Positions 1-5,896 of a stretch of 8,323 bases of DNA are shown here, piece after piece. The DNA comes from Candidatus Pacearchaeota archaeon. GTDB lineage: Archaea > Nanobdellota > Nanobdellia > Pacearchaeales > GW2011-AR1. Position 1 is the first letter of the stretch. Each line of letters starts with the position of its first letter. Made by a program: the position numbers and the translations under genes. The DNA is taken from positions 1-8,323 of the forward strand of contig JACOYM010000030.1 of NCBI GenBank assembly GCA_016181905.1, given 5' to 3'. A model generated the notes under the pieces. It was not told where the DNA came from, made no database searches, and was given only the letters and a program-made list of their open reading frames with translations.

Positions 1-503
1 TTCTCGCTGTAAATCATCTTTACATTTATCTTTAATCTTGCCCTTTCATCATTCCAGTGCTTTTGATAGAAAGGAAACATCACTTTAAACCTGCTTTCTG
101 CGCCATAAGCAAACAGCTCTTTTTTCTCATTAAGAATATCCTCAAAAATAGACCTTATCCCTTTCTTGCCCCTGAAAACAAAGGCGTCCTCCTGTTTCTG
201 GCTCTTGCTGTACCTTTCCTTTAGTTCTTCTATTGTTTTTCCCAGTTTTTCCTGCTTGTCTTTTAATATCTCTTGCAGCCTCTGGGGATTTACAGCTTCA
301 AAGAATTTCTTATTGTTTTCAGAAACATAGGAAACAAGCCCTTTTTCAATAAGCCTTTCAAGGGCATCATAAACATTTGTCCTGTTTACAGCAGACTTCT
401 TGGTTATCTCTCCTGCTTTGTTTTTTCCAAGCTCAAGCAAGGCTAGATATACCTTTGCTTCTGTATTGCTTAATCCAAATTCTTGAAGTTCTTCAGTGTT
501 CAT
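1..503 (-). CDS. TrmB-family transcriptional regulator (3' end cut by window edge)
   Basis: The reading frame stays open from ATG 503-501 to the left edge, giving 167 visible residues without a stop. The N-terminus (MNTEELQEFGLSNTEAKVYL...) is the typical TrmB winged helix-turn-helix: an LSxxEAKVYLALLELG helix, then a recognition region with SAVNRTNVYDALERLIEKGLV and a wing running into NNKKFFEAVNP. A charged, probably coiled segment follows (about residues 76-105), then a RGKKGIRSIFEDIL region typical of the start of the TrmB C-terminal sensor/PLD-like domain. Family knowledge: these proteins bind operator DNA and sense sugars or other small molecules; the ligand cannot be told here. The start fits a leaderless mRNA, with a TATA box on this strand at 525-534. 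It is divergent from the three-gene operon at 640, so self-control and control of that operon are plausible. Family call is confident, target is inference. Confidence 0.88.
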   Translation of the reverse strand, partial: MNTEELQEFGLSNTEAKVYLALLELGKNKAGEITKKSAVNRTNVYDALERLIEKGLVSYVSENNKKFFEAVNPQRLQEILKDKQEKLGKTIEELKERYSKSQKQEDAFVFRGKKGIRSIFEDILNEKKELFAYGAESRFKVMFPFYQKHWNDERARLKINVKMIYSE

Positions 504-524
504 ACTACAAAGAAAGTTTAGCCC

Positions 525-534
525 ATATTTAAAT
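525..534 (-). promoter_or_regulatory. TATA box of the TrmB-family gene
   Basis: On the minus strand the sequence reads ATTTAAATAT, centred about 27 nt upstream of the ATG at 503. That is the normal archaeal TATA-to-start distance, so the transcript would begin at or very near the start codon (leaderless). Confidence 0.6.
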
Positions 535-542
535 GTTGTCAT

Positions 543-568
543 TTTGTTGCTATCAAGATTACAACAAA
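543..568. promoter_or_regulatory. Inverted repeat, candidate operator in divergent promoter region
   Basis: tttgttg (543-549) and caacaaa (562-568) form a perfect 7-bp inverted repeat with a 12-bp spacer. A further tgttg half-site lies at 534-538. The repeat ends 2 bp before the plus-strand TATA box (571-578) and lies upstream of the minus-strand TATA box, a good position for a regulator acting on both genes. Binding by the adjacent TrmB protein is inference; the site does not match the Thermococcus TrmB consensus as I remember it. Confidence 0.45.
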
Positions 569-570
569 CA

Positions 571-578
571 TTTATATA
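571..578 (+). promoter_or_regulatory. TATA box of the three-gene operon
   Basis: TTTATATA preceded by an A/C-rich BRE-like stretch. A start about 25 nt downstream would be near 600, giving a leader of about 40 nt. The leader contains a 7-bp hairpin, agtggtt (604-610) with aaccact (617-623), and then a GAGG ribosome-binding site (627-630), 9 nt before the ATG. Confidence 0.6.
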
Positions 579-639
579 CCTATTATTTTTATTATCATTA
601 AGAAGTGGTTAAATAAAACCACTCAAGAGGAAAATCAAA

Positions 640-1026
640 ATGGCAAATACATCAAGAACTAAAACATTAATAGAATTAGTAGCTAGAGAAGGATTAAGGG
701 AGATAACTTTAGAACAGGCAAAATCCAGAACCTATGTTGGGAGTGTCGCTGTTAAAGTAATATTTGAAAATGAGCATCGAATGTATTGTCAAACATCATA
801 CAGAAATATTGTTGGTATAGATAAAGTTAGAAGAAATATAGGAAATGTATTGAAAGCTCATAAAGAAAAAAAGGATTTAGAATTTGTGGCATATTTATCT
901 TCACCTTTTAGCCATAATTATAATCCTGAGGGGGGCATTCGTGGAGGAGGAGGCACTGCTCCGGGTTGCGATTATAATACTTATGCTTTCGTAATAAACT
1001 TTTTTCAAAGAGGAAAATCAAAATGA
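640..1026 (+). CDS. Hypothetical protein, first gene of a coupled three-gene operon
   Basis: 128 residues, not recognised. The start is supported by AGAGG 9 nt upstream and a TATA box at 571-578. The first half looks mixed helical/strand: a helix around residues 6-29 (SRTKTLIELVAREGLREITLEQAKS) and a strand-like VGSVAVKVIFENEHRMYC (33-50). A basic helix follows at 62-78. Residues 98-109 are glycine-rich (GGIRGGGGTAPG), then a hydrophobic YAFVINFF near the C-terminus. There is no signal peptide, membrane segment or metal-binding motif that I can see. Its stop overlaps the next start (ATGA at 1023-1026), so translation is probably coupled. The reading frame is secure because of the ribosome-binding site and chained overlaps; the function is unknown. 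Confidence 0.8.
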   Translation: MANTSRTKTLIELVAREGLREITLEQAKSRTYVGSVAVKVIFENEHRMYCQTSYRNIVGIDKVRRNIGNVLKAHKEKKDLEFVAYLSSPFSHNYNPEGGIRGGGGTAPGCDYNTYAFVINFFQRGKSK

Positions 1027-1469
1027 CAAATATCCAAGATAAAATTGCTTGTCTTGAAGCAAGATTAAAGAAAGAAGAAAATGATGCAGATATAATTAGA
1101 GGTCTATTATCCCAAGTTGGAGAAAGTGTGGATCTTATGTTTAATAGAAGAACTTCTTATAGAAAAAGCTACATACCAACTCTCTACGGAAATGTTTGGG
1201 ATTGCTCAACCCTCTTATCCACTAAGGTAATTTTACAATATGTTCCTAATAGTCGGAGCATTGCCTTAAGAATTGGAAGATCTAAGACTACATATAGATC
1301 CTATGTAAATGGACAAGGATATAGCACTGAAAGAGTGGGTGTTGGAGGTTATTCAAAGAGAATACTCTTGAAAGATATGGCTTGTTTGTTTGGTTCTCTT
1401 AGAAAACATCATGTTAGACCATCTGAGGTAATAGCTAGACTTAAAAGTTATGGAGGAAAAATAAAATGA
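1023..1469 (+). CDS. Hypothetical protein, second gene of the three-gene operon
   Basis: 148 residues, not recognised. The N-terminus (about 1-33, MTNIQDKIACLEARLKKEEN...) has heptad-like hydrophobic spacing and is probably a short coiled coil. Residues 40-110 are rich in Tyr, Arg, Ser and Gly (for example NRRTSYRKSY and YRSYVNGQGY) and include a strand-like STKVILQYVPNSRSIALRIGRS, suggesting a small beta-rich basic domain. The C-terminus (116-141) looks helical. The overall charge is strongly basic, which would allow nucleic acid binding, but that is inference. It overlaps the first gene and the third gene by 4 nt each. The 17 nt up to and including its ATG (agaggaaaatcaaaatg) are identical to those of the first gene. 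Confidence 0.78.
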   Translation: MTNIQDKIACLEARLKKEENDADIIRGLLSQVGESVDLMFNRRTSYRKSYIPTLYGNVWDCSTLLSTKVILQYVPNSRSIALRIGRSKTTYRSYVNGQGYSTERVGVGGYSKRILLKDMACLFGSLRKHHVRPSEVIARLKSYGGKIK

Positions 1470-1780
1470 TAAAAAAACAAAAAACCACACATAAGCGAAA
1501 ACCTTATTGGTTATGCAGAGTTATTTCGAGGTATGAGGATGATAGAAATGGGCTGCCCCGTTTTAGTGCAAATACTGCCCTATATGTTGCGATGCCAAGT
1601 ATTGTTAAAAGTCTAAATGAATTGGGATACCATATTAAAAAATCTGAAACTAGGGAGTCATTTGGACCTGACCCTTATTGCAGTATAAATGTTGATTTAT
1701 ACGGGTTTAAGTCAAAAGAAATACCATCCAATGCACTTGAAAAAATTGTTGGAGGGTATAGACTTAGAATAAAAAACTGA
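1466..1780 (+). CDS. Hypothetical small basic protein, third gene of the three-gene operon
   Basis: 104 residues, not recognised. A lysine/arginine-rich N-terminus (MIKKQKTTHKRK) precedes PYWLCRVISRYEDD, a helix around ALYVAMPSIVKSLNELGYHIKKS (39-60), and a strand-like CSINVDLYGFKS (72-83). The order strand-helix-strand-helix would suit a small alpha/beta fold, but I cannot name one. It starts inside the previous gene (ATGA overlap at 1466-1469) with GGAGG upstream at 1452-1456. The stop TGA is followed at once by a second in-frame TGA and then a T6 tract at 1787-1792. Two cysteines (17, 72) do not form an evident metal site. Confidence 0.76.
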   Translation: MIKKQKTTHKRKPYWLCRVISRYEDDRNGLPRFSANTALYVAMPSIVKSLNELGYHIKKSETRESFGPDPYCSINVDLYGFKSKEIPSNALEKIVGGYRLRIKN

Positions 1781-1819
1781 TGAGGATTTTTTGTTTGTAA
1801 AAAGAACAGAAAAATCTCA
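1781..1819 (+). terminator. Probable terminator of the three-gene operon
   Basis: Directly after the third gene there is a T6 run (1787-1792). TGAG-g-ATTTTT (1781-1791) can also pair with AAAAAT-CTCA (1810-1819), a 10-bp stem with one bulged G and an 18-nt loop. Oligo-T tracts are the usual archaeal termination signal; the stem may be incidental. Confidence 0.45.
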
Positions 1820-1833
1820 GCCGTGCCTCCCCG

Positions 1834-1846
1834 CGAAAGCTATATT
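1834..1846 (+). promoter_or_regulatory. BRE/TATA promoter upstream of the helicase gene
   Basis: CGAAAGCTATATT shares 12 consecutive bases with the hisS promoter at 4064-4075. A start near 1870 would leave a leader of about 50 nt. A second weaker TATA-like site (gttttaaaa, 1892-1900) lies about 27 nt upstream of the ATG and would give a leaderless message. Both may be used. Confidence 0.5.
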
Positions 1847-1922
1847 GCCAGCAAATTCTGTTAGGTGCTGTCAAGCAAACTTGGTGCATATGTTTTAAAA
1901 ACCTGCATTTTTTATCTACTTT

Positions 1923-3800
1923 ATGTGGAGCTTATATGAAAATAAAAAGAGGCTTGAGCCTTTGGTGTTTTCCAATGGAAAAAGCCAGGATGATATTGTC
2001 AAGGAGGTTTTAGATGCTATAAAAGAGGGCAATAAGATTATTTTTATCAAAGGCGTGTGCGGAACAGGAAAATCTGTAATTGCCTTGAATATTGCCAAGG
2101 AATTAGGCAGGGCAAGCATTGTCGTGCCGATAAAAAACCTGCAAAAGCAGTATGAAGATGATTATACTGAGAAAAAATATATCCTGGGGGGTAATGGGCA
2201 AAAACTGAAGATAAAAGTGATTAAAGGAAGGCAGAATTTTTCCTGCCCTTTTTTGAAAGAAAACAGCATTAAAGAGGAAAAGAATTCTACACTGGATATC
2301 TTTGACAGCCCTTTTAAAAAAAAGCAGCCATGGGAATTGCCTGCAGATGAGTCATGTGACAATCCTGTTCTTCCGTGCAAGATTGAGATTAACAAGAAAA
2401 ACGAAAAAAAGATTGGGGGGTATTTAAAGATGAATGAAAAAATAAAAAACAACCTCCCTCTGAAATCTGTTAGAAGAATGTCAATTGCTCCTGTATGCAG
2501 GCATTACAGCCCGATTGTTTCAAGCGATATAAGCTTAAATCTGGAAGATGCGAGAAAAACCCAGTATAAAGGCATGAATAACATAAACTTTACAATCTAC
2601 AGCAGAAAATCGGGATGTGAATATTATGAGCAATACTTAAGCTACATTAATTCTGACGTGCTTATATTCAACAGCCATAAATACAAGCTTGAGACATTGA
2701 TGAACAGGAAGCCCTGCACTGATGTTGAAATAATTGATGAGTGCGATGAGTTTTTGGACAGCTTTGCCAATTCAGGCAATATAAACCTGAATAGATTGTA
2801 CTTTGCATTGGGCTATCTGTTTTCTGACAATGAAAGAGTAAACAAGGAAATAAGCGAAATAACCGCGATTGCTGATGAAATAATAAATGACAGAAATTTA
2901 GCCTGTGACAAGATAATTCCAATAAAAGAAACAAAACTTTTCATGCTGTTAAAGAAATTCTTTGAAAGTGATTTAATGAGCCATGTTGAGTGTGACGAGG
3001 AGAATTATTGCTATCATGCAGATGAGACAGCCAAAGAATTCGCTGATTTGTTTAATGAGACTTATGTTTTGTTTGAGAAAGAAGAAAAGAATATTATTGC
3101 CAATATTGTCACAATAAATATTGAGAAAAGGTTTAAAGAGATGCTTTCCAAGAACAAGTCCTTTGTTTTGATGTCCGGCACTATTCACAATGAAAATGTT
3201 CTGAAAGAAATTTTTGGCTTGGATAACTTCAAGATTATAGAGGCAGAAACAAAAATGCCCGGGAAGATAAGCAAGCTGAAAACAGGCATGGAGTTCAACT
3301 GCAGGCATGAAAACTTGAGCAAAGATGGAATGAGGGAAAAATACCTGCTTGCCCTGTCAAAGTGCATAGAGCAGGCAAAATTGCCTGCTTTGGTTCATGT
3401 CAACTCTTTTTATGATTTGCCTAACAGAAGAGAGGCAGAAAGGCTCAAATTAAGCATTATGACGCGTGAAGAATTGGTGGAAATGCAGAAAGACAAAGAT
3501 GTAATTAGCAAATTCAAGAATAGGGGAATAGGCATTTTATACTCAACAAAATGCAACAGGGGGGTTGATTTCCCGGGAGAGGTTTGCAACAGCATTATTA
3601 TAACAAAATATCCTTATCCGGATGTTAAGGGATTGTTCTGGCAGTTGCTCAAGAAGATAAAGCCAGAACACTATAGAGGATTCTACCTTGACAAGGCAAG
3701 AAGGGAGTTCTTGCAGAGAATCTACAGGGGGCTGAGGTCAGAGCACGACCATATCTATCTACTCTCGCCTGACAGCAGGGTTTTTGAGGCAAATATTTAA
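1923..3800 (+). CDS. XPD/Rad3/DinG-type superfamily 2 DNA helicase
   Basis: 625 residues with the order of motifs of an XPD-like helicase. Walker A is GVCGTGKS (44-51). The Walker B/DEAH box is DECD (272-275) after a hydrophobic strand. MSGTIHNE (418-424) is the typical motif III/IV region. GILYSTKCNRGVDFPG (537-552) matches motif V, and QRIYRGLRSEHD (598-609) is motif VI with Q598, R602 and R605. Cysteines 108, 145, 152, 192 and 232 lie between Walker A and DECD, where XPD-family proteins hold a 4Fe-4S cluster; four of these five could serve, but spacing is unlike textbook XPD. Family knowledge: ATP-driven 5'-3' unwinding in repair or replication. No clear ribosome-binding site precedes the ATG, which fits a leaderless start. 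It is an apparent single-gene unit, ending in a T-rich tract. I do not assign a symbol because XPD and DinG-like archaeal paralogues cannot be separated here. Confidence 0.85.
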   Translation: MWSLYENKKRLEPLVFSNGKSQDDIVKEVLDAIKEGNKIIFIKGVCGTGKSVIALNIAKELGRASIVVPIKNLQKQYEDDYTEKKYILGGNGQKLKIKVIKGRQNFSCPFLKENSIKEEKNSTLDIFDSPFKKKQPWELPADESCDNPVLPCKIEINKKNEKKIGGYLKMNEKIKNNLPLKSVRRMSIAPVCRHYSPIVSSDISLNLEDARKTQYKGMNNINFTIYSRKSGCEYYEQYLSYINSDVLIFNSHKYKLETLMNRKPCTDVEIIDECDEFLDSFANSGNINLNRLYFALGYLFSDNERVNKEISEITAIADEIINDRNLACDKIIPIKETKLFMLLKKFFESDLMSHVECDEENYCYHADETAKEFADLFNETYVLFEKEEKNIIANIVTINIEKRFKEMLSKNKSFVLMSGTIHNENVLKEIFGLDNFKIIEAETKMPGKISKLKTGMEFNCRHENLSKDGMREKYLLALSKCIEQAKLPALVHVNSFYDLPNRREAERLKLSIMTREELVEMQKDKDVISKFKNRGIGILYSTKCNRGVDFPGEVCNSIIITKYPYPDVKGLFWQLLKKIKPEHYRGFYLDKARREFLQRIYRGLRSEHDHIYLLSPDSRVFEANI

Positions 3801-3806
3801 AAATAT

Positions 3807-3817
3807 CTTTTTCTTTA
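3807..3817 (+). terminator. T-rich terminator after the helicase gene
   Basis: CTTTTTCTTTA begins a few bases after the TAA at 3798-3800. It has no stem upstream; archaeal RNA polymerase stops on such oligo-U tracts alone. Confidence 0.45.
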
Positions 3818-3820
3818 AGA

Positions 3821-3889
3821 TGGTTATGACAGCTATATTAAATTCGCGGAGGTTTGTTCATAACACGAATTCCTGATTTTTATAGCTGT
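3821..3889. repeat. Nested and crossing inverted repeats between helicase and tRNA-His
   Basis: Three stems are possible. ACAGCTATA (3829-3837) pairs with TATAGCTGT (3881-3889), and AATTCG (3841-3846) nests inside it with CGAATT (3866-3871). GTTATGA (3823-3829) pairs with TCATAAC (3858-3864), crossing the others as a pseudoknot. The segment also holds GGAGG (3848-3852) but no start codon at a useful distance beyond a TTG/ATA. It may be a small structured RNA, a regulatory site or a decayed element. No known family is recognised. Confidence 0.4.
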
Positions 3890-3916
3890 GCTCTTCTAAA
3901 TATATTCAATAAAAAT

Positions 3917-3926
3917 CTTTTTATAC
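3917..3926 (+). promoter_or_regulatory. TATA box of tRNA-His
   Basis: ctttttatac is centred about 27 nt before G3949, the expected distance for an archaeal tRNA promoter. Confidence 0.55.
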
Positions 3927-3948
3927 TCTTTCTTTCTAGATATAAATT

Positions 3949-4021
3949 GGCGATTGTAGCACAACGGCTAGTGCGCACGGCTGTGGTCCGTGAGAAGAGG
4001 GTCCGACTCCCTCCTTTCGCC
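3949..4021 (+). tRNA. tRNA-His, anticodon GTG
   Basis: Cloverleaf read by hand. G-1 is 3949. Acceptor 5' strand GCGATTG is 3950-3956, D stem GCAC/GTGC (3959-3962/3971-3974), anticodon stem CACGG/CCGTG (3976-3980/3988-3992) with loop CTGTGGT and anticodon GTG at 3983-3985. T stem GAGGG/CCCTC is 3997-4001/4009-4013 with loop TCCGACT, acceptor 3' strand CTTTCGC is 4014-4020, and discriminator C73 is 4021. G-1 facing C73 is the identity pair read by HisRS. CCA is not encoded. The acceptor stem has two adjacent U-U oppositions (T3954/T4016 and T3955/T4015). The hisS gene lies 105 nt downstream. A T5 tract at 4030-4034 may end the transcript. Confidence 0.95.
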
Positions 4022-4063
4022 CTTCCCCATTTTTCTTACTGAAAAATTTACAAAAAACAAAAA

Positions 4064-4076
4064 CGAAAGCTATATA
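4064..4076 (+). promoter_or_regulatory. BRE/TATA promoter of hisS
   Basis: CGAAAGCTATATA is a near-ideal archaeal BRE plus TATA box. A start near 4100 gives a leader of about 25 nt with the ribosome-binding site AGAGG (4110-4114), followed by an A/C-rich spacer to the ATG. So hisS has its own promoter and does not depend on read-through from tRNA-His. Confidence 0.65.
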
Positions 4077-4125
4077 AAAAAGGTTTTATTAAATTGCTTG
4101 TCTGAAAAAAAGAGGCAAACCAAAA

Positions 4126-5307
4126 ATGTCAACTGAAACAGTAAAAGGCTTTTCTGATTATGCTGGAGAGGAAGCAGAAAAGAGAGAAAGGATAAAGGAA
4201 ATTCTCACAAAAAACTTCAGGCTTTATGGCTTTAAGCCGGCCGAAACACCTGTTATAGAGTATGAGGAGTTTGTTAAAGGCGAAAATCAGCAGGATGAGG
4301 CAGTTTCTGATATTTTTAGATTGCAGGACAAAGGAAAAAGAAATCTTGCGCTGAGATATGAGCTTACATTTCAATTGAAGAGGCTTGCGAAAAACAGAAA
4401 ACTGCCTTACAGGAGATACCAGATAGGAGAGGTGTTTAGGGATGAGCCGGTTTCTTCAAACAGGTTCAGGCAGTTCACACAATGCGATGTTGATATTGTC
4501 GGCTCAAGCTTAAAGGATGAGGCAGAGGTGCTGGCATTAACAAATAAGGTTTTCAGGGAATTGGGGATAGGCATTGTGATAAATATAAACAACAGGAAGC
4601 TGATGAATGAAATTTTAGAGGAGAAAGGGATAAGTGAAAAAGACAGAAATAATGTTATAAAAGAGATTGACAAGATTGACAAGCTTCCTGAGGCAGAGAT
4701 TAAGGAGAATTTGAAGAAATACAAGGCTGAAAGCATTCTTGCTGTGTTCAAAAAGCCAAAGCCTTATTTTAAGAGGTATGAGGCATATTCTGAGATTTTA
4801 GAATTAGAAAGGTATTGCAAGATTTACAGCATGAAGATTAATTTTCAGCCAAGTTTAGCAAGAGGGCTTTCGTATTATAGCGGAAGTGTCTTTGAAGTAA
4901 AAACTTCCTGGATGAAGGAAACCATTGCAGGCGGCGGTTCTTACCTTGTAAATGGAATTCAGTCAACAGGAATATCTTTTGGAATTGAGAGATTAAGCCA
5001 GCTCGCTAGGATAAAATCAGGAAATAAAGAGATTTTGGTTATAAGCATAAATCAGGACAAGAAAGCAATTCAGCTTGCAGAGAAACTAAGAAAACAAGGG
5101 AAAGCAGTTGCAATATTTGATAAGATAAGCAAAGCCTTGGGATATGCAAACAGCTGCAAAATCCACTATGTAATCTTTATCGGAGAAGAGGAAGTAAAAA
5201 AGAAAAAACTGAAATTAAGGGACATGAAAACAGGAAAAGAAATAATGTTAAGTGAGAAAGGCCTCATTGAAGAGCTGGATAAACCTTCTAAAAGGAAATC
5301 CGAATAA
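4126..5307 (+). CDS. hisS: Histidyl-tRNA synthetase
   Basis: 393 residues, a class II synthetase that attaches histidine to tRNA-His in the cytoplasm. The N-terminus KGFSDYAGEEAEKRERI...YGFKPAETPVIEYEEF (7-49) is the usual HisRS start with motif 1. Motif 2 is RRYQIGEVFRDE...NRFRQFTQCDVDIVG (96-126). The histidine-binding peptide LARGLSYYSGSVFEV is at 244-258 and motif 3, TGISFGIERL, at 281-290. From about 300 on, EILVISINQDKKAIQLAEKLRKQGKAV... is the anticodon-binding domain. It is somewhat shorter than bacterial HisRS (about 420), mainly in loops. The usual GLDYYTG is GLSYYSG here, with Asp replaced by Ser. The stop is 1 nt before the start of the methyltransferase gene, and the cognate tRNA gene is just upstream. 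Confidence 0.95.
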   Translation: MSTETVKGFSDYAGEEAEKRERIKEILTKNFRLYGFKPAETPVIEYEEFVKGENQQDEAVSDIFRLQDKGKRNLALRYELTFQLKRLAKNRKLPYRRYQIGEVFRDEPVSSNRFRQFTQCDVDIVGSSLKDEAEVLALTNKVFRELGIGIVININNRKLMNEILEEKGISEKDRNNVIKEIDKIDKLPEAEIKENLKKYKAESILAVFKKPKPYFKRYEAYSEILELERYCKIYSMKINFQPSLARGLSYYSGSVFEVKTSWMKETIAGGGSYLVNGIQSTGISFGIERLSQLARIKSGNKEILVISINQDKKAIQLAEKLRKQGKAVAIFDKISKALGYANSCKIHYVIFIGEEEVKKKKLKLRDMKTGKEIMLSEKGLIEELDKPSKRKSE

Positions 5308-5308
5308 A

Positions 5309-5818
5309 ATGCACCTTGAACTTGTAATAGCCTTTTTAATCCTGTTTCTGGCAATCTGGCTTTTTTACACAAGGCATCTTGGCTCAGAGTACGGCCCGAC
5401 AACAATGAAAAGGGCAAGAAGGATGATTGAGTTTGCAAAAATAACAAAAAAGGATATTGTTTACGACTTGGGCTCTGGCTTCGGCGGCTTGGCTATTATG
5501 GCATCAAGGCGCGCGAAAAAGGTTGTTGGAATAGAGTATGACTTTTTGAGATATTTCTTCAGCATAATCCGGGCTTTTTTTCATGGCGCAAGAAATGTGG
5601 GATTTATACGAGGCAACCTTTTCAAACAAGGCATCAGCAATGCAGATGTTATTTTCTTGTTTCTGAAGCAAAAAACAAACCAAAAATTAAAAGCAAAGCT
5701 TAAAAAATTAAATAAAGGCGCAAGGGTTGTGAGCAATACCTGGACATTTGAAAATTGGAAGCCTGCCCGGCAGGATAAAAACCTGAAGGTTTATATGTAT
5801 GTTGTGGGGGAAGAGTGA
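5309..5818 (+). CDS. Membrane-anchored SAM-dependent methyltransferase, aKMT/ATPSCKMT-like
   Basis: 169 residues from the ATG at 5309, chosen because it follows the hisS stop by 1 nt and has AAAGGA at 5291-5296. An upstream in-frame start at 5252 would lie wholly inside hisS. Residues 5-20 are a single hydrophobic helix, probably a membrane anchor facing the catalytic part to the cytoplasm. Motif I is VYDLGSGFGG (51-60), with acidic E76 after VVGIEYD for SAM binding. RGNLFKQGISNADVIFLFL (101-119) and LKAKLKKLNKGARVVSNTW (127-145) match the aKMT and FAM173/ATPSCKMT protein-lysine methyltransferases. The usual DLGxGDGR is DLGSGFGG here. Probable reaction: methyl transfer from SAM to lysines of a protein, possibly membrane-near; the substrate is unknown. 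Co-transcribed with hisS. Confidence 0.8.
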   Translation: MHLELVIAFLILFLAIWLFYTRHLGSEYGPTTMKRARRMIEFAKITKKDIVYDLGSGFGGLAIMASRRAKKVVGIEYDFLRYFFSIIRAFFHGARNVGFIRGNLFKQGISNADVIFLFLKQKTNQKLKAKLKKLNKGARVVSNTWTFENWKPARQDKNLKVYMYVVGEE

Positions 5819-5827
5819 TAAGAAAAG

Positions 5828-5851
5828 ATAAAAAAGGGCATCTTTTCCCTT
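5828..5851 (-). terminator. Terminator of the kleisin gene
   Basis: On the minus strand AAGGG (5851-5847) pairs with CCCTT (5838-5834) around an 8-nt loop, and the stem runs into T6 (5835-5830). It lies in the 78-nt gap between the convergent methyltransferase and kleisin genes. On the plus strand AAAAGAT/ATCTTTT (5823-5829/5840-5846) can form an alternative hairpin after the methyltransferase gene. Confidence 0.55.
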
Positions 5852-5896
5852 AAGTATGGCATAGACAAAGAGCATTATTTTTCAGCTATGCAAATC

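Noticed and set aside
3821..3876. C/D box guide RNA (TTATGAC near 3824, CTGA at 3873)
   Set aside because: The C box is a poor match to RTGATGA and no D'/C' pair is seen.
3854..4042. 62-codon plus-strand frame from a TTG with GGAGG upstream
   Set aside because: It runs straight through tRNA-His and shows no protein character; the tRNA explains the sequence.
5252..5308. Upstream start of the methyltransferase inside hisS
   Set aside because: It would add 19 residues that are an out-of-frame reading of hisS; the ATG at 5309 has the right spacing.
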